In this document: one piece after another, positions 50,035 through 56,914 of the stretch
Position numbering within the stretch: position 1 is the first letter of the stretch
How the letters are laid out: every line of letters begins with the position of its first letter
From: Pontibacterium sp964228735
Lineage (GTDB): Bacteria; Pseudomonadota; Gammaproteobacteria; Pseudomonadales; Balneatricaceae
NCBI RefSeq assembly: GCF_964228735.1
Contig: NZ_CAXRBQ010000103.1
Location: 1-56,914, forward strand
Reading direction: 5' to 3'
Length of the DNA stretch: 56,914 bases
The notes under the pieces: generated by a model
What the model saw: only the letters and a program-made list of their open reading frames with translations
What the model was told of the DNA's origin: nothing
The model's database searches: none
Made by a program: the position numbers and the translations under genes

Positions 50035-53000
50035 ATGCAAGAAGAAATAACCCTCCAGGATAAGTGGGAAAAAACGTCAGGTCGGGTATATATCACCGGC
50101 AGTCAGGCGTTGGCACGTCTACCCATGTTGCAGGCCGAGCGCGACCGTGCGGCCGGTTTGAACACCGCCGGATTTATCTCCGGTTACCGTGGCTCTCCAC
50201 TGGGCAATTTCGATAAGACCCTGTGGCAGATTCGCGATTACCTCAAAGAACACAACATCACCTTTCAGCCAGGTGTGAACGAAGATCTGGGCGCCACCGC
50301 CGTCTGGGGTTCACAGCAGGTCAACATCTTCGAAGGCGCGAAATACGACGGCGTTTTTGGCCTCTGGTACGGCAAAGGACCGGGTGTCGATCGCACCGGT
50401 GACGTACTCAAACACGCTAATGCCTTTGGCACCACGCCACACGGTGGTGTACTCGCCGTAGCGGGTGATGACCACGCCTCCAAATCCTCCACCTTACCTC
50501 ACCAGAGTGACTTCGCGTTTATGGACGCGATGATCCCGGTACTGTACCCGTCCGGCATTCAAGAGATGCTGGATTACGGTCTGTACGGCTGGGCGATGTC
50601 CCGTTACAGCGGCTGCTGGGTAGGCTTCAAGGCACTGGCTGAGGTGATGGATTCTGCGATCTCCGCCAACCTGGATCAGGACCGTCTGGAGATCAAGATT
50701 CCAACCGATTTCGAGATGCCGGAAGATGGGGTTAACGCCCGCTGGCCGGATAAACCGATGCAGCAGGAAGAGCGTCTGCAGAAGTATAAGATCCGCGCTG
50801 CACAGGCTTTCTGCCGAGCTAACCGACTGGACCGTGTGATCATCGAGCCGGAACAGCCACGTTTCGGTATCGTTACCACCGGTAAGTCCTACCTCGACGT
50901 ACTGCAGGCGCTGGAAGATCTGGGCATCAGCCACGAGCTGGCTGCATCTCTGGGTATCCGCCTTTACAAGGTGGCAATGCCTTGGCCGCTGGAGCCGGAA
51001 GGCATCCGCGAATTTGCCCAGGGCCTCGACGAAGTGCTGGTGATCGAAGAGAAGCGTGGCCTGATTGAAGATCAGCTGAAAGAGCAACTGTTCAGCTGGC
51101 AGGATGATAAACGTCCACGCGTGGTCGGCAAACGTGATGAAAACCAGAGCGAACTGGTGACCTCCCTGGGTGAACTGACCCCGGCGATGATAGCCCGTGC
51201 GATCGCATCCCGTATCAAAGCGTTCTACAGCAGCGAGCAGATGAAACACCGTCTGAGCTTCCTGGATGACAAAGAGGCAGAGCTGGCACAGCCGCGTGCA
51301 CTGCTGGAGCGCACGCCACACTTCTGTTCCGGTTGCCCGCACAACACCTCCACCACACTGCCGGACGGTAGCCGTGCGCTGGGTGGTATCGGTTGTCACT
51401 ACATGGCGACCTGGATGGACCGTGGCACCGACACCTTCACCCAGATGGGCGGCGAGGGTGCAACCTGGATTGGTCAGGCACCGTTTACCGACAACGGTCA
51501 CGTGTTCCAGAACCTGGGTGACGGTACCTACTTCCACTCCGGTCTGCTGGCAATCCGTGCCTCTGTGGCGGCGGGTGTAAATATCACCTACAAGGTGCTG
51601 TACAACGATGCCGTGGCGATGACCGGTGGTCAGCCGATCGACGGCACCCTGACCGTGCAGCAGATTACCCATCAACTCTACGGCGAAGGTATTCGCCGCA
51701 TCGCGTTGGTGAGTGATGAGCCGGACAAATATCCAAGCCGCGCCGACTTTGCTGACGGAGTAACGTTCCACCACCGTGACGACCTGAATGCCGTTCAGCT
51801 GGAGCTGCGTGACATTCCGGGTTGTACCGTGATGATCTTCGACCAGACCTGTGCGGCTGAGAAACGCCGTCGCCGCAAGCGCGGCAGCATGGTCGACCCG
51901 GATCAGCGCGTAGTTATCAACACCGAAGTCTGCGAAGGCTGTGGTGACTGCGGTGTGCAGTCCAACTGTCTATCCCTGCTGCCGGAAGAGACCGAACGCG
52001 GTCGCAAACGCAGCATCGACCAGTCCGCCTGTAACAAAGACTTCAGCTGTGTGCGTGGTTTCTGCCCAAGCTTTGTCACCGTAAAAGGTGGCAAGCTGCG
52101 TAAGCCGGAAGCACTGGCAAAAAATGTCACCTTCCCGGAACTGCCGGAACCTCATCTGCCAACCAGCGACCAGCCGTACAACATCATGCTGACCGGCGTA
52201 GGTGGTACCGGTGTGGTAACCGTGAGTGCACTGCTGGGCATGGCGGCCCACGTTGAAGGCAAGGGCGCGGCGGTACTCGATCAGATCGGTCTGGCGCAGA
52301 AATTCGGCGCCGTGATGAGCCACATCCGTATCGCCAACTCCCAGGACCAGATCCATACCGTGCGTATCCCGGCAGGCGAGTCCGACCTGATGATCGGCTT
52401 TGACCTGATGGTGGGCGCCAGCGAAGAAGCGCTGGGCAAACTGGACCGGAACCGCAGTCGTGTGGTGGTGAACAACCACGAAACCATGCCGGCGGCTTTT
52501 ACTCGCGATCCAGACCTGAAAGTACCTACCACCGACATGCAGCAGGTGATCGTGGATACCGCGATCGAAGGCGGCAGTCACTGCCTGGATGCTACCAAAC
52601 TGGCAACCAAACTGCTGGGTGACGGCATGGCGGTGAACCTGTTCTGCATCGGTTATGCCTGGCAGAAAGGCCTGATCCCACTGACCCGAGAAGCGATCGA
52701 AAAAGCGATCGAGTTGAACGGTGTGTCCGTGGATGCCAATAAGCAGGCGTTCCTCTGGGGCCGTCGTGCAGCCTTTGATCTGCCAGCTGTTGAGGCGCTG
52801 GTAACACCAGACAGCGCGGTTCAGGTGGTGAAGATGATCCCAAGCCTGGGTGACGTTACCGAGCGTGAGATGCAGCACCTGCGTGAATACCAGAACGACG
52901 CGCTGGCACAGCGTTACAAGGCGCTGGTGGACAAGGTGCAGGCAAGCGAGAAAGCGTTACAAGGGCAGCAAGCACTTACCAAGGGCAATCGCCTGACCAT

Positions 53001-53529
53001 GGCCGTTGCCGAGAACTACAGCAAAGTGCTGGCCTACAAAGACGAGTACGAAGTGGCCCGTCAGCTCACCTCCGAGAAGTTCCAGCAGCAGTTGGAAGCT
53101 CAGTTCGAAGGTGAGTTTGAGCTGGAGTTCAACCTGGCGCCGCCACTGATCTCCAAGATCAACCCGGCCACCGGTCGTCCGCGTAAGCGTAAGTTCTCCA
53201 GCAAGATGCTGCCGATGCTGCAGAAACTGGCAAAGATGCGCAACCTGCGTGGCACGCCGCTGGATATCTTCGGCTACTCCGCTGACCGCCGTCTGGAACG
53301 CCGCCTGATCAGCGAATACGAAAGCGATATCAACACAATCCTCAGCAACCTGAGTTCTGTTACCTATGACGATGCCTGTGCGTTGGCAGCATTGGCGGGC
53401 TCTATCCGCGGTTACGGCCCGGTGAAAGATGCGGCTTACGAAAAAGCCCAGCCGCAGCGTCAGGATCTGCTGAGCCGAGTTACCCAAACCTCCCACAACA
53501 CCAGCAACCTGCAGGAGGTTGGGGTATGA
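50035..53529 (+). CDS. Indolepyruvate ferredoxin oxidoreductase family protein (IorAB fusion)
   Basis: 1164 residues: a 2-oxoacid:acceptor oxidoreductase with thiamine-binding alpha part and gamma part in one chain, as in aerobic Proteobacteria. N-terminal GYRGSPLGNFDKTLW near 45-59; TPP domain with HFCSGCPHNTST near 430-441 and GGEGATWIGQAPF near 475-487; Fe-S motif CEGCGDCGVQSNC near 632-644, then C-terminal gamma domain GVGGTGVVTVSALLG near 719-733. It converts aryl- or branched-chain 2-oxoacids to acyl-CoA. The next gene overlaps by ATGA and makes such oxoacids from amino acids. Confidence 0.92.
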   Translation: MQEEITLQDKWEKTSGRVYITGSQALARLPMLQAERDRAAGLNTAGFISGYRGSPLGNFDKTLWQIRDYLKEHNITFQPGVNEDLGATAVWGSQQVNIFEGAKYDGVFGLWYGKGPGVDRTGDVLKHANAFGTTPHGGVLAVAGDDHASKSSTLPHQSDFAFMDAMIPVLYPSGIQEMLDYGLYGWAMSRYSGCWVGFKALAEVMDSAISANLDQDRLEIKIPTDFEMPEDGVNARWPDKPMQQEERLQKYKIRAAQAFCRANRLDRVIIEPEQPRFGIVTTGKSYLDVLQALEDLGISHELAASLGIRLYKVAMPWPLEPEGIREFAQGLDEVLVIEEKRGLIEDQLKEQLFSWQDDKRPRVVGKRDENQSELVTSLGELTPAMIARAIASRIKAFYSSEQMKHRLSFLDDKEAELAQPRALLERTPHFCSGCPHNTSTTLPDGSRALGGIGCHYMATWMDRGTDTFTQMGGEGATWIGQAPFTDNGHVFQNLGDGTYFHSGLLAIRASVAAGVNITYKVLYNDAVAMTGGQPIDGTLTVQQITHQLYGEGIRRIALVSDEPDKYPSRADFADGVTFHHRDDLNAVQLELRDIPGCTVMIFDQTCAAEKRRRRKRGSMVDPDQRVVINTEVCEGCGDCGVQSNCLSLLPEETERGRKRSIDQSACNKDFSCVRGFCPSFVTVKGGKLRKPEALAKNVTFPELPEPHLPTSDQPYNIMLTGVGGTGVVTVSALLGMAAHVEGKGAAVLDQIGLAQKFGAVMSHIRIANSQDQIHTVRIPAGESDLMIGFDLMVGASEEALGKLDRNRSRVVVNNHETMPAAFTRDPDLKVPTTDMQQVIVDTAIEGGSHCLDATKLATKLLGDGMAVNLFCIGYAWQKGLIPLTREAIEKAIELNGVSVDANKQAFLWGRRAAFDLPAVEALVTPDSAVQVVKMIPSLGDVTEREMQHLREYQNDALAQRYKALVDKVQASEKALQGQQALTKGNRLTMAVAENYSKVLAYKDEYEVARQLTSEKFQQQLEAQFEGEFELEFNLAPPLISKINPATGRPRKRKFSSKMLPMLQKLAKMRNLRGTPLDIFGYSADRRLERRLISEYESDINTILSNLSSVTYDDACALAALAGSIRGYGPVKDAAYEKAQPQRQDLLSRVTQTSHNTSNLQEVGV

Positions 53530-54626
53530 ATGCATTGATGAAAGAAGCACTGAACACGAAGGAAACATCCAACATGTCTGTTTTTAGCCATCCGGAATTT
53601 GATAACCACGAACAGCTGGCGTTTTTCTGCGACGAAGAGACCGGCTTGAAAGCGATCATCGCCGTACACAACACCAACCTGGGTCCGGCGCTGGGCGGCT
53701 GCCGTATGTGGGAATACGCCAGCGACGAGGAAGCACTGTGTGACGTGCTGCGTCTGTCCAAGGGCATGACCTATAAATCCGCGCTGGCCAACCTGAAGCT
53801 GGGCGGCGGCAAGTCCGTGATCATCGGTGACCCACGCAAGCACAAGACCGAAGAGCTGCTGGCGGCGATGGGCCGTTTCCTGGAACGTACCGGCGGTCAG
53901 TACATCGCGGCGGAAGACTCCGGCACCAGCGTACCGGATCTGCAGGTGATGAACCGCTTCACTGAAAACGTAGCGGGTGTGACCGAGCGTACCGGTATTG
54001 ATGGTCTGCCATGTAACGGTGACCCGTCTCCAGCAACCGCGTACGGCACCTTCATCGGTCTGAAAACTGCGGTGAAACACAAGCTGGGCCGTGATGACCT
54101 GACCGGTCTGAAAGTGGCGATCCAGGGGGTGGGCAACGTGGGTTACCGTCTGGCTAAACACCTGAAATACGCCGGTGCGGAGCTGTTCGTGACCGATATC
54201 CACGAAGAGTCCGTGCAGCTGGCCGTGACCGAGCTGGGCGCAACCGCGGTACCGCAGAGCGAGATCCTGTCTCTGGATGTGGACGTGCTGGCACCGTGTG
54301 CTTTGGGTGCGGTATTGAACGACGTGAGCATCCCACAAATCAAGGCAAAAGTGGTGGCCGGTGCATCTAACAACCAGCTGGCGCATCCGCGCCACGACCA
54401 GCTGCTGATGGATCACGGCATCCTGTACGCACCGGATTACGTGCTGAATGCCGGTGGCATCATCGACGTCTACTACGAGCGCGTGGGACACGAGCACGAG
54501 AAAGTGCGTGCGCACATCGAAACCATTGCAGACACCCTGGAAGAGATCTTCAAACGTTCCGATGCGAGCGGTCGTCCTACTGGCCAGATCGCAGATGAGC
54601 TGGCTGAAGAGCGCTTCATGAAATAG
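53526..54626 (+). CDS. Glu/Leu/Phe/Val dehydrogenase family protein (leucine dehydrogenase type)
   Basis: 366 residues from ATG 53526, supported by AGGAGG seven bases upstream and ATGA overlap; an ATG at 53574 (MSVFSHPEF) is an alternative. Seen: LGPALGGCRMWEY near 55-67, substrate lysine in LKLGGGKSVIIGD near 90-102, catalytic lysine in SKGMTYKSALA, NAD site AIQGVGNVGYRLAKHL near 199-214. Oxidative deamination of branched or aromatic amino acids to 2-oxoacids, which the preceding oxidoreductase can take further. Confidence 0.92.
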   Translation: MNALMKEALNTKETSNMSVFSHPEFDNHEQLAFFCDEETGLKAIIAVHNTNLGPALGGCRMWEYASDEEALCDVLRLSKGMTYKSALANLKLGGGKSVIIGDPRKHKTEELLAAMGRFLERTGGQYIAAEDSGTSVPDLQVMNRFTENVAGVTERTGIDGLPCNGDPSPATAYGTFIGLKTAVKHKLGRDDLTGLKVAIQGVGNVGYRLAKHLKYAGAELFVTDIHEESVQLAVTELGATAVPQSEILSLDVDVLAPCALGAVLNDVSIPQIKAKVVAGASNNQLAHPRHDQLLMDHGILYAPDYVLNAGGIIDVYYERVGHEHEKVRAHIETIADTLEEIFKRSDASGRPTGQIADELAEERFMK

Positions 54627-54657
54627 CACTTCATGAACTAACCCATTCTGATCCAAG

Positions 54658-54697
54658 AATACGCAGCCTGCGGGCCGTTTGTGGGCTGCGTATTTAT
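54658..54697 (+). terminator. Terminator after the amino-acid dehydrogenase
   Basis: AATACGCAGCC and GGCTGCGTATT are perfect 11-base complements with a 15-base loop, followed by TATTAAAA. The transporter gene downstream therefore has its own promoter or depends on read-through. Confidence 0.8.
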
Positions 54698-54744
54698 TAA
54701 AAAACTAAACCTCTCTGAAGATAAAAATAAGATGGAGACTTCAA

Positions 54745-56160
54745 ATGACTGAATTGACTCAGAATCCGGCTGCCGGATCTGCAGCGTCTGATGACTCAAA
54801 TGCTGGCCACCCAATGTGGTCTTCCCGACTGGCCTTTATCCTGGCGGCCAGTGGTTCCGCCGTTGGCCTGGGGAATATCTGGAAATTCCCATACATCACC
54901 GGTGAGAACGGTGGTGGTGCGTTTGTGCTGGTCTACCTGCTGTGTATCGCCCTGATCGGTATCCCGATTATGGTGGCCGAGGTGGCGATCGGTCGCCGCG
55001 GTGGTTCCAGCCCGATCAACAGCATGCGTAAACTGGCTGCGCGGGATGGTCTATCAAAACGCTGGGTATGGCTCGGCGGTATGGGCATGATCGCCTCGTT
55101 CCTGATCCTGTCGTTCTACTCCGTAATCGGCGGTTGGGCGCTGGCGTATGTGGGTAACTCTGCCGGTGGCCTGTTTGTGGGCGCGAGCTCCGAGTCCATC
55201 GGTGAGATGTTCGGTGGTCTGCTGTCTGATCCGTACACCCTGTTGATGTGGCACTCCCTGTTCATGGTGCTGGTAGTGATGATCGTGGCACGTGGTGTCA
55301 GCTCCGGTATGGAGAAAGCGATCAACATCCTGATGCCGATCCTGTTTGCGCTGATTCTGGTGATGGTGGGTTACGCCATGAGCACCGACAGCTTTGGTGC
55401 GGGCTTCAGCTTCCTGTTCAGCCCGGACTTCTCCAAGCTGACCACAGAAGGTGTACTGACCGCACTGGGTCACGCGTTCTTCACCCTCAGCCTGGGTATG
55501 GGTGTGATGATGGCGTACGGCTCCTACCTGCCGAAAAATGTATCCATCGTAAAAACCGCGTTCACCGTATCCATCGTCGATACTCTGGTTGCGCTGCTGG
55601 CCGGTCTGGCGATTTTCCCACTGGTATTCGCTAACGGCATGGAGCCGGGTGCAGGTCCGGGCCTGATCTTCCAGACCCTGCCAATCGCCTTCGGCCAGAT
55701 GCCGGGTGGTGTACTGTTCGGCACCCTGTTCTTTGTACTGCTGGTAGTTGCAGCGGTAACCTCCGCAATCTCCCTGCTGGAGCCGGTTGTAGAGTGGTTT
55801 GAAGAGCAGAAGGGCATCGACCGTACCAAGGGTGCACTGATCGGTGGTTGGAGCATCTGGGCACTGGGTGTACTGACCATCCTGTCCCTGAACGAATGGT
55901 CCGGCTTCCACCCACTGGGTATGTTCGAGCGCTTCGAAGGTAAAACCATCTTCGATCTGCTGGACTACGTAACCGCGAACCTGATGATGCCTCTGGGCGG
56001 TCTGTTCATCGCACTGTTTATGGGCTGGTTTATGTCCAAGCAGGCAACTGAAAACGAACTGTCTATCGGTAACGGCGCAGCGTTTAAACTGTTTATGTTT
56101 ATCCTGCGCTTCGTGACTCCGGCTGCAGTACTGGTGGTGTTTGTTTACAACCTGATGTAG
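54745..56160 (+). CDS. Sodium-dependent transporter, NSS (SNF) family
   Basis: 471 residues, about 11 membrane helices. Signatures: SRLAFILAASGSAVGLGNIWKFPYITGENGGGAFVLVYL near 27-65 (sodium sites 1 and 2, as in LeuT/MhsT), then GYAMSTDSFGAG, and LFGTLFFVLLVVAAVTSAISLLEPVVEWFEE near 331-360. Likely imports hydrophobic or aromatic amino acids using sodium, matching the dehydrogenase and oxidoreductase upstream. GGAG precedes the ATG at about six bases. Confidence 0.94.
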   Translation: MTELTQNPAAGSAASDDSNAGHPMWSSRLAFILAASGSAVGLGNIWKFPYITGENGGGAFVLVYLLCIALIGIPIMVAEVAIGRRGGSSPINSMRKLAARDGLSKRWVWLGGMGMIASFLILSFYSVIGGWALAYVGNSAGGLFVGASSESIGEMFGGLLSDPYTLLMWHSLFMVLVVMIVARGVSSGMEKAINILMPILFALILVMVGYAMSTDSFGAGFSFLFSPDFSKLTTEGVLTALGHAFFTLSLGMGVMMAYGSYLPKNVSIVKTAFTVSIVDTLVALLAGLAIFPLVFANGMEPGAGPGLIFQTLPIAFGQMPGGVLFGTLFFVLLVVAAVTSAISLLEPVVEWFEEQKGIDRTKGALIGGWSIWALGVLTILSLNEWSGFHPLGMFERFEGKTIFDLLDYVTANLMMPLGGLFIALFMGWFMSKQATENELSIGNGAAFKLFMFILRFVTPAAVLVVFVYNLM

Positions 56161-56170
56161 GTAAATTGAA

Positions 56171-56204
56171 GGCATGTCCGCATCAATATTGAAGCGGGCA
56201 TGCC
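56171..56204 (+). terminator. Hairpin after the NSS transporter
   Basis: GGCATGTCCGC and GCGGGCATGCC pair over 11 bases with one G-U, 12-base loop; the tail GGATTTG has only a short T-run. 10 bases downstream of the stop. Confidence 0.65.
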
Positions 56205-56424
56205 GGATTTGTTCAAAGAGTAGGCAGTGAGTTTTTGAGCGCTCGCTATATTTGAGGAACAATGATAAAAGGGAGCTCTTAATAACGTATAAAAATTCCT
56301 AAAATTTTTATGGCCGAATGTTATACATTGGGGGCTTTTGAGTTAGTGCTTAAGTATATCCGGGTTCTGTTTTTTAGGGGTTTTAGTTCTTGGTGTTTGT
56401 TTAATATTTATAAGGAAGTTGAGT

Positions 56425-56790
56425 GTGGGTCAAATAAAGGCGGATGTAAGAGATGGATTGCTGAATGACTATCCGGAGCAAAGGGATTTCTTGATCCCGT
56501 TTCTTAGCGGCTTTTATGTTACTTGGGGGCGTAAAAGAAAAGAATATAATACTGATATTTATGTCTATTTTCTATCTCCTGAAGATCACTTTAAAGAATC
56601 ATATGGATTTGATAACGAAATTTTATTGGTTTATACGCCGTTTAAGCGTATGGAACCACGTGCTTTGCAGGCAGTGGAGCAGGTTCTATCAACCTCTCCA
56701 GCGAAAGGGAGAGTGGAAACGTTAAGTTATTTTCTTGTTTCTGATGCAGAAGATGTAGTGGAGTGGCTTGAGTCTTACCTGAATCAGTGA
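56425..56790 (+). CDS. Hypothetical protein in low-GC region, possibly shortened
   Basis: About 122 residues from GTG 56425 (AAGGA eight bases upstream; TTG 56419 is too close). Cytoplasmic, acidic, mixed alpha/beta: VGQIKADVRDGLLNDYPEQ, FYVTWGRKRKEYNTDIYVYFLSP, VYTPFKRMEPRALQAVEQVL, ending in EDVVEWLESYLNQ. AT-rich codons (AAA, GAT, TTT, ATA) unlike all neighbours, so probably acquired. The sequence looks like the amino-terminal domain of a larger protein whose remainder is missing, but the family was not identified. Confidence 0.6.
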   Translation: MGQIKADVRDGLLNDYPEQRDFLIPFLSGFYVTWGRKRKEYNTDIYVYFLSPEDHFKESYGFDNEILLVYTPFKRMEPRALQAVEQVLSTSPAKGRVETLSYFLVSDAEDVVEWLESYLNQ

Positions 56791-56837
56791 ATTCATCTGC
56801 TATTGCCGTGCCACCGCATTGAATATAACCACATTCT

Positions 56838-56914
56838 TTAACACCGCTCGATCTTATCCGGATTCTGCCGCCGCATCTGCGCTACTGCAGCATCATTCAC
56901 CGTCTTCTCCGACG
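56838..56914 (-). CDS. Partial gene end at window edge
   Basis: Minus-strand open frame cut by the window end: about 24 residues ending NDAAVAQMRRQNPDKIERC followed by TAA (stop at 56838-56840). GC-rich codons in contrast to the gene beside it. Too short to identify; may be the C-terminus of a conserved protein. Confidence 0.35.
   Translation of the reverse strand, partial: SEKTVNDAAVAQMRRQNPDKIERC

Noticed and set aside
50494..51774. 426-codon minus-strand frame inside the oxidoreductase gene
   Set aside because: Shadow of a strongly codon-biased gene; no family resemblance.
53460..54656. 398-codon minus-strand frame over the dehydrogenase
   Set aside because: Antisense to a conserved enzyme; composition not protein-like.
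55054..56262. 402-codon minus-strand frame over the NSS transporter
   Set aside because: Very rich in His, Gln and Arg, the mark of an antisense frame; transporter signatures lie on the plus strand.

Overview
The window is a contiguous piece of chromosome from a Gammaproteobacterium, most likely a marine member of the Oceanospirillales/Oceanospirillaceae type. This rests on a GC content in the low-to-mid fifties, Pseudomonas- and Vibrio-like gene families (Dnr regulator, GlrK-QseG-GlrR, DUF3833, HopJ, OlsF-type acyltransferase, LplT-Aas fusion), TRAP and sodium-dependent transporters, and a CTGT-N8-ACAG LexA box. I cannot name the species. No rRNA, tRNA, CRISPR array, complete insertion sequence or prophage was seen.

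Layout. 1-4731: molybdenum-cofactor operon moaA - dnr-like regulator - DGC-domain protein - moaB - moeA - mobA, behind a leader that can fold over the moaA ribosome-binding site. 4731-4942: two copies of a long palindromic repeat. 5147-6229: SYLF-domain and CigR/RcnB-like envelope proteins. 6327-8130: ybaK-type deacylase, then three small orphan genes on the minus strand. 8235-11971 (minus): complete TRAP transporter with a TatT lipoprotein. 12177-15468 (minus): GlrK-QseG-GlrR two-component system, preceded by two hairpins, one carrying a G-rich telomere-like loop. 15596-20567: EF-hand protein, fumarylacetoacetate hydrolase family enzyme, TetR regulator, lipoprotein, J-domain protein and a VWA-like partner.

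20717-31579: OlsF-like bifunctional acyltransferase, ABM monooxygenase, outer-membrane-type protein, SOS-controlled dinB with a deaminase, SulP transporter, DUF6482/DUF3833 pair, panE-hopJ pair, DUF218 protein and aldo/keto reductase. 31601-37887: SMI1-like protein, a small protein with codon use typical of high expression, DUF945 protein, a LysR (CbbR-like) gene divergent from a small membrane protein plus SbtA-like bicarbonate transporter, an AEC transporter and DUF1499. 38018-44906: metG, trmA, then a periplasmic binding protein paired with a GGDEF-EAL protein. 45219-49297: TetR regulator with three clear operators in front of an LplT-PlsC-acyl-ACP synthetase fusion, ended by REP-like repeats. 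50035-56160: amino-acid catabolic group (indolepyruvate ferredoxin oxidoreductase, Leu/Glu-type dehydrogenase, sodium-dependent transporter). 56161-56914: low-GC edge with one unrecognised, possibly shortened gene and the tail of another.

Main themes: anaerobic nitrate/molybdoenzyme metabolism (moa cluster with Dnr), membrane lipid remodelling and repair (OlsF, LplT-Aas), inorganic carbon uptake (SbtA, perhaps SulP), envelope and c-di-GMP signalling (GlrKR, binding protein plus GGDEF-EAL), and amino-acid oxidation. The window is mostly ordinary core genome. The most interesting items are the triple TetR operator with one copy exactly in the promoter spacer, the tandem hairpins upstream of glrK, the sbtA locus without sbtB, the small highly expressed protein, and the low-GC right edge.
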